Origin: an uncultured Collinsella sp.
GTDB lineage: Bacteria > Actinomycetota > Coriobacteriia > Coriobacteriales > Coriobacteriaceae
Length of the DNA: 18,080 bases
Direction of reading: 5' to 3'
Assembly: GCA_902489225.1 (NCBI GenBank)
Contig: CABTZA010000018.1
Location: 1 to 18,080 of the forward strand
How positions within the stretch are numbered: position 1 is the stretch's first letter; every line of letters begins with the position of its first letter. Below the pieces are notes generated by a model. The model saw nothing but the letters and a program-made list of their open reading frames with translations, was not told the DNA's origin and did no database searches. A program made the position numbers and the translations under genes. Below are positions 5,281-11,619 of this stretch, one piece after another.

Positions 5281-7161
5281 CTAAATCGTAGGAAACGCGA
5301 CGACATCGGCGGGGCGTGCCAACGTCTCGGCAATTTGGTCTTGCACCTCGAGCAAACAGTCGAGCAGCAACGGGTTAAAGGTGCCGCACTTACCGTCCAG
5401 AATCATCTTGATCGCTTCCTCGTGCGGGATAGCGTCCTTGTATACGCGCACGCTCGTCAGTGCATCGTACACGTCAGCCACCGAAACCACCTGCGCGGCG
5501 ATGGGAATTTCGTCGCCCTTAAGGCCATCGGGATAACCCTTGCCGTCCCAGCGCTCGTGATGCCAACGCGCAATCTGGTACGCATATTCCATAAGCGCAT
5601 TGCCGGCGTGATGGCTGCCCAGCTCGAGCAGCATGTTGGCGCCAATCGTGGTATGCGTCTTCATAATCTCGAATTCCTCGGGCGTGAGGCGCCCGGGCTT
5701 GTTGAGGATCGCATCGTCAATCGACATCTTGCCGATATCGTGCAGCGCCGAAGCCAGGGCGATCGTGGAGCGTTCCTCATTGTCGAGGAAGATCGTGCCG
5801 CTACGCTGGACCAGATAGCCAAGCAGCAGCTCGGTCAGCTTTTCGATGTTCGTAACGTGCCTACCGCTCTCGCCGTTGCGAAGCTCCATGACGCCGGCCA
5901 TGATGTCGATGAGCATGCGACTGTTCTTGACGCGCTCGTTGTACTGTTGGGACAGCAGGTTCGTCAGGCGGCGCTGCTTGGCGTACAGGCGGATGGTGTT
6001 GCTTACGCGGCGGCGCACGACACGGGAGTCAAACGGGCGGTTGATATAGTCCGAGGCGCCCAGCTCGTACGCGCGCAAAACCATATCATCGGAATCTTCG
6101 CTCGAAATCATGATGAAAGGCAGATTGTCGATACCCGATCGGCGCGACAGATCGGCCAGCACCTCAAAGCCGCTTATGCCCGGCATGACAATATCCAGCA
6201 GCACGAGCGACAACTCATCGCCATAGCGGTCGACCATGTCGAGCGCCGTACGACCGTTGTCGGCCTCGAGGATGCAATACTCGTCCTTGAGCATCTCGTT
6301 GAGAATGGCTCGGTTCATGTCGGAGTCATCGACAATAAGCACCAAAGGCTTTTCGCTTTGGAAGGCTTCGATGGAATCGGCGTCGGTCACGACCGTACCG
6401 GCTTTTGCCTTAGCGCGGCTCAATAACTGGACAGCGCGGCCAACTCCCTCATCGACCGTCTCGCCATGAATGCGAACGCCACCAATACATGCCGTCAAGC
6501 TCACGTACTCATGGCCCGGAACAATCGTGGCATGAACGGCATCGGACACCTGGTGCAGGCGACGGGTGAAGTCATCGGAGGGAATATTGGGCATGACGAC
6601 CACAAACTTGTCGCAGCCATAGCGTACAAGCTCGTCAGTCGAACGAATTCCGCTGCGTATGGCCGTCGCCACAGCACCGAGCGCAAGGTCGCCGGCATGA
6701 CGGCCACACGTATCGTTGAAGACCCTAAAATCATCAAGGTCGATCACCGCAACGCCGGCATTCATGCGGGCGCTACGGAGCTTTTCCTCGTAATATCGGC
6801 GATTGCGCACACTCGTCAGCACATCGGTGTAGACGAGGTCCTCTTCTGCAGCCTCTTGCTCATCGATCGGACGCACCATCAGCAGGACGTGAGGCTCGCC
6901 CTCGACCTTCAGAGGGCGCAGATGGGCACGGTACTCAACGCCATCGTTGAGCAGTTGCTCCGACACCTCATCGGAATCTGTCAAGGCCTCAAGACTCGAC
7001 TGGCGCAGGCAAGGGCAGCGATTGCCGGCGAGCAGGCAGTTAGGCTCGCTCTTAATCTGATCGGCCGACAGCAAACGCACCACGGGGTAGGTCTTCGCGA
7101 CGCGGGCGACCTCGGCGGCAGCCTCCTCGTCGGTTAGATTGACCTCGTGATTATTGAGCAT
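5281..7161 (-). CDS. Degenerate GGDEF - receiver - HD-GYP signalling protein
   Basis: A 626-residue cytoplasmic protein. Residues 1-108 form an unassigned, possibly PAS-like sensor with clustered cysteines (NRCPCLR, 47-53). A GGDEF domain follows (about 110-262: TDVLTSVRNRRYY, VIDLDDFRVFNDTCGRHAGD), but its signature is GCDKF (182-186), with Cys for the second Gly and Lys for the Glu, so cyclase activity is doubtful. The receiver domain (about 272-390) has Asp278/279, phospho-acceptor Asp323 and Ser353, but Arg375 where Lys is normal. The HD-GYP domain (about 405-615) is intact: HDIGK (474-478), His503, HHERWDGKGYP (534-544), so hydrolysis of cyclic di-GMP is expected. It is followed 24 bases later by an Hpt gene. 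ATG 7161 has AAAGG 7 bases upstream. The 211 bases before it hold no clear promoter, only a small hairpin (7212-7227). Confidence 0.92.
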   Translation of the reverse strand: MLNNHEVNLTDEEAAAEVARVAKTYPVVRLLSADQIKSEPNCLLAGNRCPCLRQSSLEALTDSDEVSEQLLNDGVEYRAHLRPLKVEGEPHVLLMVRPIDEQEAAEEDLVYTDVLTSVRNRRYYEEKLRSARMNAGVAVIDLDDFRVFNDTCGRHAGDLALGAVATAIRSGIRSTDELVRYGCDKFVVVMPNIPSDDFTRRLHQVSDAVHATIVPGHEYVSLTACIGGVRIHGETVDEGVGRAVQLLSRAKAKAGTVVTDADSIEAFQSEKPLVLIVDDSDMNRAILNEMLKDEYCILEADNGRTALDMVDRYGDELSLVLLDIVMPGISGFEVLADLSRRSGIDNLPFIMISSEDSDDMVLRAYELGASDYINRPFDSRVVRRRVSNTIRLYAKQRRLTNLLSQQYNERVKNSRMLIDIMAGVMELRNGESGRHVTNIEKLTELLLGYLVQRSGTIFLDNEERSTIALASALHDIGKMSIDDAILNKPGRLTPEEFEIMKTHTTIGANMLLELGSHHAGNALMEYAYQIARWHHERWDGKGYPDGLKGDEIPIAAQVVSVADVYDALTSVRVYKDAIPHEEAIKMILDGKCGTFNPLLLDCLLEVQDQIAETLARPADVVAFPTI

Positions 7162-7372
7162 ATGGGGCCCTTTCTATCGTTGCGCATGGTAGCGGTGGGT
7201 TCCAAATGCTACAAGGGTAACACCTTGCCGATGCAGGTAAGCACGTGAATGCTGTTACATTTTTATGACCTGGCAAACGGTGGTAATGGAGCCGCGGGCG
7301 CGTGGTTATTGGCGCATTCGTTAACAATGACGAAACGCTAACAGTCCCCCTCCCCGCAGGTCATCGAGCGTT

Positions 7373-8170
7373 CTAACGCTCCAAGACATCGCGAACGGCG
7401 TTTGCCGCCGTAACGGGGCGATCGCGCAAACCGTTATGCGCGCCCGGGATCGTCACAAGGGGGCAATCGAGAAATTCGGCAGCCGCTCGCGTACCAGCCT
7501 CGCGGGGTGTACCGACCGAAAGCTCGCCCAAAAACACAGCCGACACCGCCTTTGATTCGCGGGCGCGCTCCCAGTCGGGAGCATATGTCATATTTGTTCC
7601 ATATTCGTTCGCCATAAAGCAACGACCATTGCGCAGGGCATGTTTGACTTCCGCTTCGGTCGTCCCGGGAGCCTCGGGGTCCAAGTCGCCGAGGGCTCCC
7701 AAGAAAAGCCGGAGCGCCCTTGAAACCTTTCCAGCCGCAATCATATCGAGCAAAACCGGAGCTGCGCCCATGCCGACGCCTTCGGCCGACACGGCCGGCT
7801 CATGCAGAATCGCACGGGCGACGAGATGGGGTTCGGTGCGAAGAAGCTCCAGCGCCACCAACGTACCGGCGCTATGCGCAAGCACATTTGCCGGAGCGCC
7901 AACGTGTTCGATCACGGCTTGCAGGTCGGCGGCCTGAGCGGCAAGATCATAGCTGCCGTCTGCCGCATCGCTGCTGCCACCGCAGCCGCGGCGGTCGTAG
8001 GCAATTACGCGGTAGTTGTGGCTGAGCTCACAAGCGATACCGTCGAAAAATGTGCCGTCGACACAAGCGCCGTGCACGCACACCAAGGCAGGAGCATCAG
8101 GCGACACATCCGGGCCGGCATATTCGCGACAGGCAATCGTGGTGCCCGCATTCTCGACCGTAAAATCCAT
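7373..8170 (-). CDS. Alpha/beta-fold hydrolase
   Basis: A 265-residue cytoplasmic enzyme of the alpha/beta hydrolase superfamily. The oxyanion motif is VCVHGACVDG (30-39), the strand-4/loop piece YRVIAYDRRGCGGSS (53-67) is typical, the nucleophile elbow is LAHSAGT with Ser100 (a variant of GxSxG with Ala first), and the C-terminal catalytic histidine is in IPGAHNGL (His245). Glu216 in FLGELS may act as the acid. Such enzymes hydrolyse esters, amides or other small substrates; nothing here fixes the substrate. It is a single gene, transcribed away from the radical SAM gene. ATG 8170 is preceded by GGGGG at about 7 bases. A weak stem spanning the stop codon (GAGCGTT 7366-7372 with AACGCTC 7375-7381) has too short a loop to be a good terminator. 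Confidence 0.88.
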   Translation of the reverse strand: MDFTVENAGTTIACREYAGPDVSPDAPALVCVHGACVDGTFFDGIACELSHNYRVIAYDRRGCGGSSDAADGSYDLAAQAADLQAVIEHVGAPANVLAHSAGTLVALELLRTEPHLVARAILHEPAVSAEGVGMGAAPVLLDMIAAGKVSRALRLFLGALGDLDPEAPGTTEAEVKHALRNGRCFMANEYGTNMTYAPDWERARESKAVSAVFLGELSVGTPREAGTRAAAEFLDCPLVTIPGAHNGLRDRPVTAANAVRDVLER

Positions 8171-8245
8171 GTTGTGCCCCCATCATCAATGCTCATCCAG
8201 CTGCACGTCAGTGCGGTTGGATGGACCCGCATTGCCTTACGCCTT

Positions 8246-8259
8246 GTTAACAGATTAAC
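8246..8259. promoter_or_regulatory. Small palindrome GTTAA-CAGA-TTAAC in the divergent intergenic region
   Basis: GTTAA (8246-8250) and TTAAC (8255-8259) form a 5-bp inverted repeat with 4-base centre, inside AT-rich DNA 76 bases upstream of the hydrolase gene and 137 bases upstream of the radical SAM gene. It could be an operator for either or both, but the arms are short and could arise by chance. Confidence 0.25.
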
Positions 8260-8322
8260 TGTACCCGACCTGAGGCTTTTCATGGCACGGCATAATGAGC
8301 GACGTGAAAAAACGAAACTTGT

Positions 8323-8347
8323 AAAGCAAGAGCCCACACCTTGCTTT
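8323..8347 (+). other. 8-bp hairpin upstream of the radical SAM gene
   Basis: AAAGCAAG (8323-8330) and CTTGCTTT (8340-8347) pair perfectly around a 9-base loop. A TGCTATGCT sequence (8356-8364) just downstream resembles an extended -10 box, so the hairpin may overlap the -35 region of a promoter; the leader from there to the start is about 25 bases. No matching -35 hexamer is seen. Confidence 0.3.
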
Positions 8348-8395
8348 GGAGCCGATGCTATGCTTAGGCACAATTGTCTTGAGGAGCATATGCCT

Positions 8396-9172
8396 ATGTC
8401 TACGTTTTTGAATGCCAGCCCCATCTTTGGGCCCGTTCGCAGCCGTCGCCTTGGTCTCTCGCTCGGCGTCAACATGATGCCGGCCAGCGGCAAAATCTGC
8501 ACGTTCGACTGCATCTACTGCGAAAACGGCCTCAACGCCGAGCGCCCCTGCCATGAGCCGTACAACACAGCCGCCGTGGTACTCGGCGCGCTCGAGGCAA
8601 AGCTGCGCGAAATGGCAGCCGAGGGCGAGCTCCCCGATGTGATCACCTTCGCAGGCAACGGCGAGCCCACCGCCGCACCGGAATTTCCGCAGGCCATCGC
8701 CGGCGCCGTCGCGCTGCGCGACGAGCTTGCCCCAAACTCCAAGATCGCCGTGCTTTCCAACGGCACGCGCGCCGACCGTCCCGAGGTGCACGACGCGCTC
8801 ATGATGGCCGACGACAACATTCTTAAGCTCGATACCGTCGACCCGGCGTTTATCCAGCTGCTCGACCAGCCTGTTGGCCCCTACGACGTAGAGCACCAGA
8901 TCGAGACGTTCGCAAGCTTTGACGGTCACGTTATTATCCAGACGATCTTTTTGACCGGCGAGTATCAGGGCAAGCTCATCGACAACACCGGCGAGGAGTA
9001 CGTTGCCCCCTGGCTCGCGGCGCTTGAGCGCATTCGCCCACAAGAAGCGACCATCTACACGGTAGCGCGCGAGACACCGATCGCCGGCCTTGCCAAAGCA
9101 GCGCCCGAGGTGCTCGACGCCATTGCCGCGCGCGTGCGCGCCATCGGCATTCCCTGCCAGGTGAGCTACTAG
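8396..9172 (+). CDS. Radical SAM protein (COG0731 type)
   Basis: A 258-residue iron-sulfur enzyme. After FGPVRSRRLGLSLGVN comes the CX3CX2C cluster motif CTFDCIYC, which binds the [4Fe-4S] cluster and S-adenosylmethionine; TFAGNGEPT (the glycine-rich SAM-binding strand) and ILKLDTVD follow. The opening (FGPVxSRRLGxSLGxxxxP then KxCxFDCIYCExG) is the hallmark of the COG0731 group, related to the tRNA wybutosine enzyme TYW1 but without its flavodoxin part; bacterial members have no settled function. I place the start at ATG 8396, since GAGGAG (8381-8386) is 9 bases before it; ATG 8390 is only 3 bases from that site. The reading frame is open far upstream but that part merely mirrors the opposite hydrolase gene. 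A long inverted repeat with a T-run closes the gene. Confidence 0.9.
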   Translation: MSTFLNASPIFGPVRSRRLGLSLGVNMMPASGKICTFDCIYCENGLNAERPCHEPYNTAAVVLGALEAKLREMAAEGELPDVITFAGNGEPTAAPEFPQAIAGAVALRDELAPNSKIAVLSNGTRADRPEVHDALMMADDNILKLDTVDPAFIQLLDQPVGPYDVEHQIETFASFDGHVIIQTIFLTGEYQGKLIDNTGEEYVAPWLAALERIRPQEATIYTVARETPIAGLAKAAPEVLDAIAARVRAIGIPCQVSY

Positions 9173-9218
9173 CACGCAGCCACGATTCAGGCGGCCAGCG
9201 CCCCCCTCTCACCCCATC

Positions 9219-9290
9219 AGTTGCGGTGATATAGTTCCTATTTGTGCTGTTAAACCGCTTAAATCGGAACTATATCACCGCAACTTTTAT
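9219..9290 (+). terminator. Perfect 20-bp inverted repeat with T-run after the radical SAM gene
   Basis: AGTTGCGGTGATATAGTTCC (9219-9238) is mirrored exactly by 9266-9285; 27 bases lie between, and the stem can continue with ATTT (9240-9243) against AAAT (9261-9264) after one mismatch. TTTTA follows at once on the + strand, so it can work as an intrinsic terminator, 46 bases after the stop. Perfect arms this long are more than a terminator needs, which suggests a mobile or dispersed repeat origin. Confidence 0.75.
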
Positions 9291-9306
9291 GGACGCGTGG
9301 GTGGGC

Positions 9307-9312
9307 TATACT
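9307..9312 (+). promoter_or_regulatory. Predicted -10 box of the methionine aminopeptidase gene
   Basis: TATACT matches five of six bases of the -10 consensus and lies 25 bases before the start codon. The -35 position (about 9284-9290) is the T-rich end of the upstream inverted repeat (TTTTAT), a poor match, so the promoter is plausible but not strong. Confidence 0.45.
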
Positions 9313-9337
9313 AGCTGCGGATGAAAGGAAGTTAGCC

Positions 9338-10225
9338 ATGTATGACAACGGACCCGTGCCCGGCCGCAACGACGCCTGCTGGTGCGGCAGCGGCAAAAAA
9401 TATAAGAAATGCCATAACGCCTTCGACGAGCGCCTCGAGCGCCTGTGGGAGGAGGGCTGGGAGGTTCTGCCCCGCACGCTCTACAAGACGCCCGCCGACA
9501 TCGAGGGCATCAAGCGCTCGGCCGCCATCAACGTGGGTGTGCTCGACTACGTGGGCGAGCATATCGCCGCCGGTATGACCACCAACCAGATCGACCAGAT
9601 GATCTACGACTATACCGTCGAGCACGGTGGCACGCCGGCCGACCTCCACTACGAGGGCTACCCCAAGAGCGTGTGCACCTCGATCAACGACGTGGTCTGC
9701 CACGGCATCCCCTGCGATGCGGACGTGTTGCACGAGGGCGACATCATCAACGTGGACTGCTCCACAATCCTAGACGGCTACTTTAGCGACTCGAGCCGCA
9801 TGTTCTGCATCGGCGAGGTCTCGGCCGAGCGCCAGCGCCTAGTCGACGTCACCCGTGCCAGCGTGGAGGCGGGTCTGGCGGCCGTCAAGCCATGGCTGCC
9901 GTTGTCCGTTATGGCCGAGGCCGTGCAAAAGACCGTCGAGGACGCCGGCTTTAGCGTGGTGCGCGAGTACGGCGGACACGGCATCGGTAAGGAGTTCCAC
10001 GAGGACCCGTTTGTGGGCTTTACCACCGAGGCGCCCGATGTGGACACCATCATGGCTCCGGGCATGGTCTTTACCATCGAGCCCATGGTCAACGCCGGGG
10101 CGCCCGACATTAAGATTAGCAAGGGCGACGGCTGGTGCGTGCGCACCAAGGACGGCAGCGATTCGGCCCAGTGCGAGGTACAGCTCGTGGTGACCGAGGA
10201 CGGCTACGAGCTGCTGAGCTGGTAG
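9338..10225 (+). CDS. map: Methionine aminopeptidase with N-terminal SEC-C zinc motif
   Basis: A 295-residue type I methionine aminopeptidase, which removes the initiator methionine from new proteins. A SEC-C zinc knuckle opens it: CWCGSGKKYKKCH (Cys14, Cys16, Cys25, His26), thought to help docking to the ribosome. The pita-bread domain shows all five metal ligands: Asp140 (NVDCS), Asp151 (FSDSSRMF), His214 (GGHGIG), Glu248 (FTIEPM) and Glu280 (AQCEVQL), plus His122 (VCHGIP) and His221. The last motif normally reads QxEHT; here the His is Val. Many bacterial paralogues with the SEC-C motif exist beside a shorter canonical copy; this one is alone rather than in the ribosomal protein/adk cluster, so it may be a second, accessory enzyme. 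AAAGGAAG lies 6 bases before ATG 9338. Confidence 0.95.
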   Translation: MYDNGPVPGRNDACWCGSGKKYKKCHNAFDERLERLWEEGWEVLPRTLYKTPADIEGIKRSAAINVGVLDYVGEHIAAGMTTNQIDQMIYDYTVEHGGTPADLHYEGYPKSVCTSINDVVCHGIPCDADVLHEGDIINVDCSTILDGYFSDSSRMFCIGEVSAERQRLVDVTRASVEAGLAAVKPWLPLSVMAEAVQKTVEDAGFSVVREYGGHGIGKEFHEDPFVGFTTEAPDVDTIMAPGMVFTIEPMVNAGAPDIKISKGDGWCVRTKDGSDSAQCEVQLVVTEDGYELLSW

Positions 10226-10233
10226 CCGTACGG

Positions 10234-10281
10234 ACGCCGGATGCTGGCGGGCACGCCCGTCTTGTATCCGGCGTTTTGTTT
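10234..10281 (+). terminator. Intrinsic terminator of the methionine aminopeptidase gene
   Basis: ACGCCGGAT (10234-10242) pairs perfectly with ATCCGGCGT (10266-10274); an inner CGGGC/GCCCG stem fills part of the loop. TTTTGTTT follows. It begins 8 bases after the stop codon. Confidence 0.85.
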
Positions 10282-10286
10282 GAACG

Positions 10287-10336
10287 TTTTGCCTGATAAA
10301 ACCTGCCAAAATAAACCTGTCCCTTTTTGGCAGGTT
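10287..10336 (+). repeat. REP-like hairpin element, copy 1
   Basis: AACCTGCCAAAA (10300-10311) and TTTTGGCAGGTT (10325-10336) form a perfect 12-bp stem; the 13-base loop is TAAACCTGTCCCT. The stretch 10295-10332 recurs almost exactly at 11563-11599 (one substitution, one missing C). The hairpin ends 4 bases before the GGAGAGG ribosome site of the dehydrogenase gene and might affect its translation. It has no T-run. The style (palindrome, dispersed, intergenic) is that of REP sequences. Confidence 0.75.
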
Positions 10337-10354
10337 AAGCGGAGAGGACTGCTT

Positions 10355-11290
10355 GTGAACATCCTGGTTTTGCTGCCCGTCAACGATCGTCATCGCGCGA
10401 TTCTTGAGTCGAGTGCTCCGGGCGAGGACTTTATCTATACGAGCGCCAGCGAAGTCACACGCGAGCAGGTCGCGGATGCCGATGTGATCCTGGGCAATAT
10501 CGACCCCGCCATGCTCACGGCATGCGACCATCTCCAGCTGTTGCAATTGCAGACCGCCGGCTATGACGATTACTTAGCCGCCGGCACCGTGCCGGCCGAC
10601 GCCAAACTGTCTTGCTCGGTGGGCGCCTACGGCCAGGCTGTGAGCGAGCACATGTTTGCCATGGTCCTTTCCATGATGAAGCGCCTGCCCGGCTACCAGG
10701 ACCTGCAGCGCGAGCATCGCTGGGAGGATTTGGGGCCGGTCACCTCGCTCAAAAACGCCAATGTGCTGGTGCTGGGCGCGGGCGATATCGGCGGCCACTT
10801 CGCCACGCTCTGCCGCGACATGGGCGCGCACGTCCGCGGCATCAAGCGCCATCCACTCGTCTACCCCATTGTGTTTGAGGACATGGACGGCATGGACGCC
10901 CTGTCCGAGCGCCTGGCCGAGGCTGACATCGTCGCATCCTTTATGCCCAGCACGCCCGAGACCCGCGGCCTGGCGAACGCCGAGTTCTTCGCCGCGATGA
11001 AACCGGGCGCCTTCTTTGCCAACGGTGGCCGCGGCGATCTTGTGGTTGCCGACGATTTGGTTGCCGCTCTGGAGTCGGGACATCTCGCCGGCGCCGCGGT
11101 CGACGTCACCGACCCAGAGCCGCTGCCTGAGACAAGCCCACTGTGGGATGCGCCCAACATGCTCATCACGCCGCACATCTCGGGCTGGTTCCACCTGGAA
11201 GCCACGCTCAACAACGTGGTGGATATTGCCGCGGAGAATCTACGCCACCTACAGGCCGGCGAAACTTTACGTTGTTGGATTGAACATTAG
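10355..11290 (+). CDS. D-isomer-specific 2-hydroxyacid dehydrogenase
   Basis: A 311-residue oxidoreductase that interconverts a 2-oxoacid and its D-2-hydroxyacid. The Rossmann motif is VLGAGDIGGHFA (GxGxxG, 141-146). The catalytic residues are Arg226 (NGGRGDLV), Glu255 (DVTDPEPLP) and His274 (ITPHISGW), all in their family contexts. After the second beta strand, GIKRH (162-166) places Lys-Arg where NAD-dependent members have an Asp, which suggests NADPH use, as in glyoxylate/hydroxypyruvate reductase GhrA; this is inference. I choose GTG 10355, with GGAGAGG 7 bases upstream; the frame is open back to an ATG at 10241 but that would run through a terminator and a repeat. It is a single-gene unit, followed by a terminator at 11373. 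The substrate is not identifiable. Confidence 0.9.
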   Translation: MNILVLLPVNDRHRAILESSAPGEDFIYTSASEVTREQVADADVILGNIDPAMLTACDHLQLLQLQTAGYDDYLAAGTVPADAKLSCSVGAYGQAVSEHMFAMVLSMMKRLPGYQDLQREHRWEDLGPVTSLKNANVLVLGAGDIGGHFATLCRDMGAHVRGIKRHPLVYPIVFEDMDGMDALSERLAEADIVASFMPSTPETRGLANAEFFAAMKPGAFFANGGRGDLVVADDLVAALESGHLAGAAVDVTDPEPLPETSPLWDAPNMLITPHISGWFHLEATLNNVVDIAAENLRHLQAGETLRCWIEH

Positions 11291-11372
11291 GGGATCTATT
11301 CCGCCGTTCTAACGGACGGCGGACCGGTCGACGCTACGAACCCGCCGTTTGGCCAATCTGCCGTTCAATTTC

Positions 11373-11407
11373 AAAGGCGCGACCAGAAGGTCAGCGCCTT
11401 TTCATTT
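11373..11407 (+). terminator. Intrinsic terminator after the 2-hydroxyacid dehydrogenase gene
   Basis: AAAGGCGC-GACC (11373-11384) pairs with GGTC-GCGCCTTT (11389-11401) with one bulged A, loop AGAA; TTTTCATTT overlaps and follows the stem. It lies 82 bases after the dehydrogenase stop. Confidence 0.85.
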
Positions 11408-11474
11408 CACGGCACCTTGGCTCAAACGGCGGACTCTCGCTGACTTTTGCTCAACCTGCGGCGTTTCTTTTTTG

Positions 11475-11501
11475 GTGCAATGGGGTCAGGTTAGTTTGCA
11501 C
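11475..11501 (-). repeat. REP-like hairpin element, divergent copy in opposite orientation
   Basis: GTGCAA (11475-11480) pairs with TTGCAC (11496-11501). Read on the - strand the loop is ACTAACCTGACCCCA, sharing AACCTG-N-CC with the loops of the hairpins at 10287 and 11555, although the stem is different. It therefore looks like another member of the same repeat class. Confidence 0.5.
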
Positions 11502-11554
11502 TATGACGTTGGCTCTACCTGCGGCGTCCTGACAGTTCCGCCTAGCTGTTGGCA

Positions 11555-11619
11555 TTTGCCCAGATAAAACCTGCCAAAATGAACCTGTCCTTTTTGGCAA
11601 TCCCTATTTGGTAGGTTTT
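11555..11619. repeat. REP-like hairpin element, copy 2, with alternative pairings
   Basis: GATAAAACCTGCCAAAAT (11563-11580) and what follows repeat the element at 10295-10332. TGCCAAAA (11572-11579) pairs with TTTTGGCA (11592-11599); alternatively AAAACCTGCCAAA can pair, with one G-T wobble, with TTTGGTAGGTTTT (11607-11619), whose end supplies the TAA stop of the aminopeptidase gene. On the - strand the first stem is followed by GGTTTTATC, so the element may also serve as terminator for the aminopeptidase gene. Confidence 0.7.

Larger units (their letters stand above)
11291..11617. other. Gene-free region between convergent dehydrogenase and aminopeptidase genes
   Basis: 327 bases with no credible gene. 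It holds a CCGCCG (11301-11306)/CGGCGG (11317-11322) stem just after the dehydrogenase stop, a strong terminator (11373-11402), a direct repeat of ACCTGCGGCGT (11454-11464 and 11517-11527), and two REP-like hairpins (11475-11501 and 11555-11619). The open frame at 11349-11567 overlaps the terminator, lacks a ribosome site and is not called. Confidence 0.7.

Noticed and set aside
5272..6426. 384-codon open frame on the + strand
   Set aside because: It lies fully opposite the receiver/HD-GYP gene, has no ribosome site and reads as low-complexity antisense; the - strand frame has clear domain motifs.
7175..7181. A further TATCGTT upstream of the HD-GYP gene as part of the XRE regulon
   Set aside because: A single heptamer with no inverted partner; about two chance copies are expected in a window of this size.
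7366..7381. GAGCGTT/AACGCTC stem at the end of the alpha/beta hydrolase gene as terminator
   Set aside because: The loop is only two bases, the stem overlaps the stop codon and no T-run follows.
7802..8395. Upstream extension of the radical SAM reading frame to 7802
   Set aside because: The added part is antisense to the alpha/beta hydrolase gene; GAGGAG at 8381 and the family start favour 8396.
11349..11567. 72-codon open frame between the dehydrogenase and aminopeptidase genes
   Set aside because: Overlaps the dehydrogenase terminator and a REP-like hairpin, has no ribosome site and no plausible protein character.
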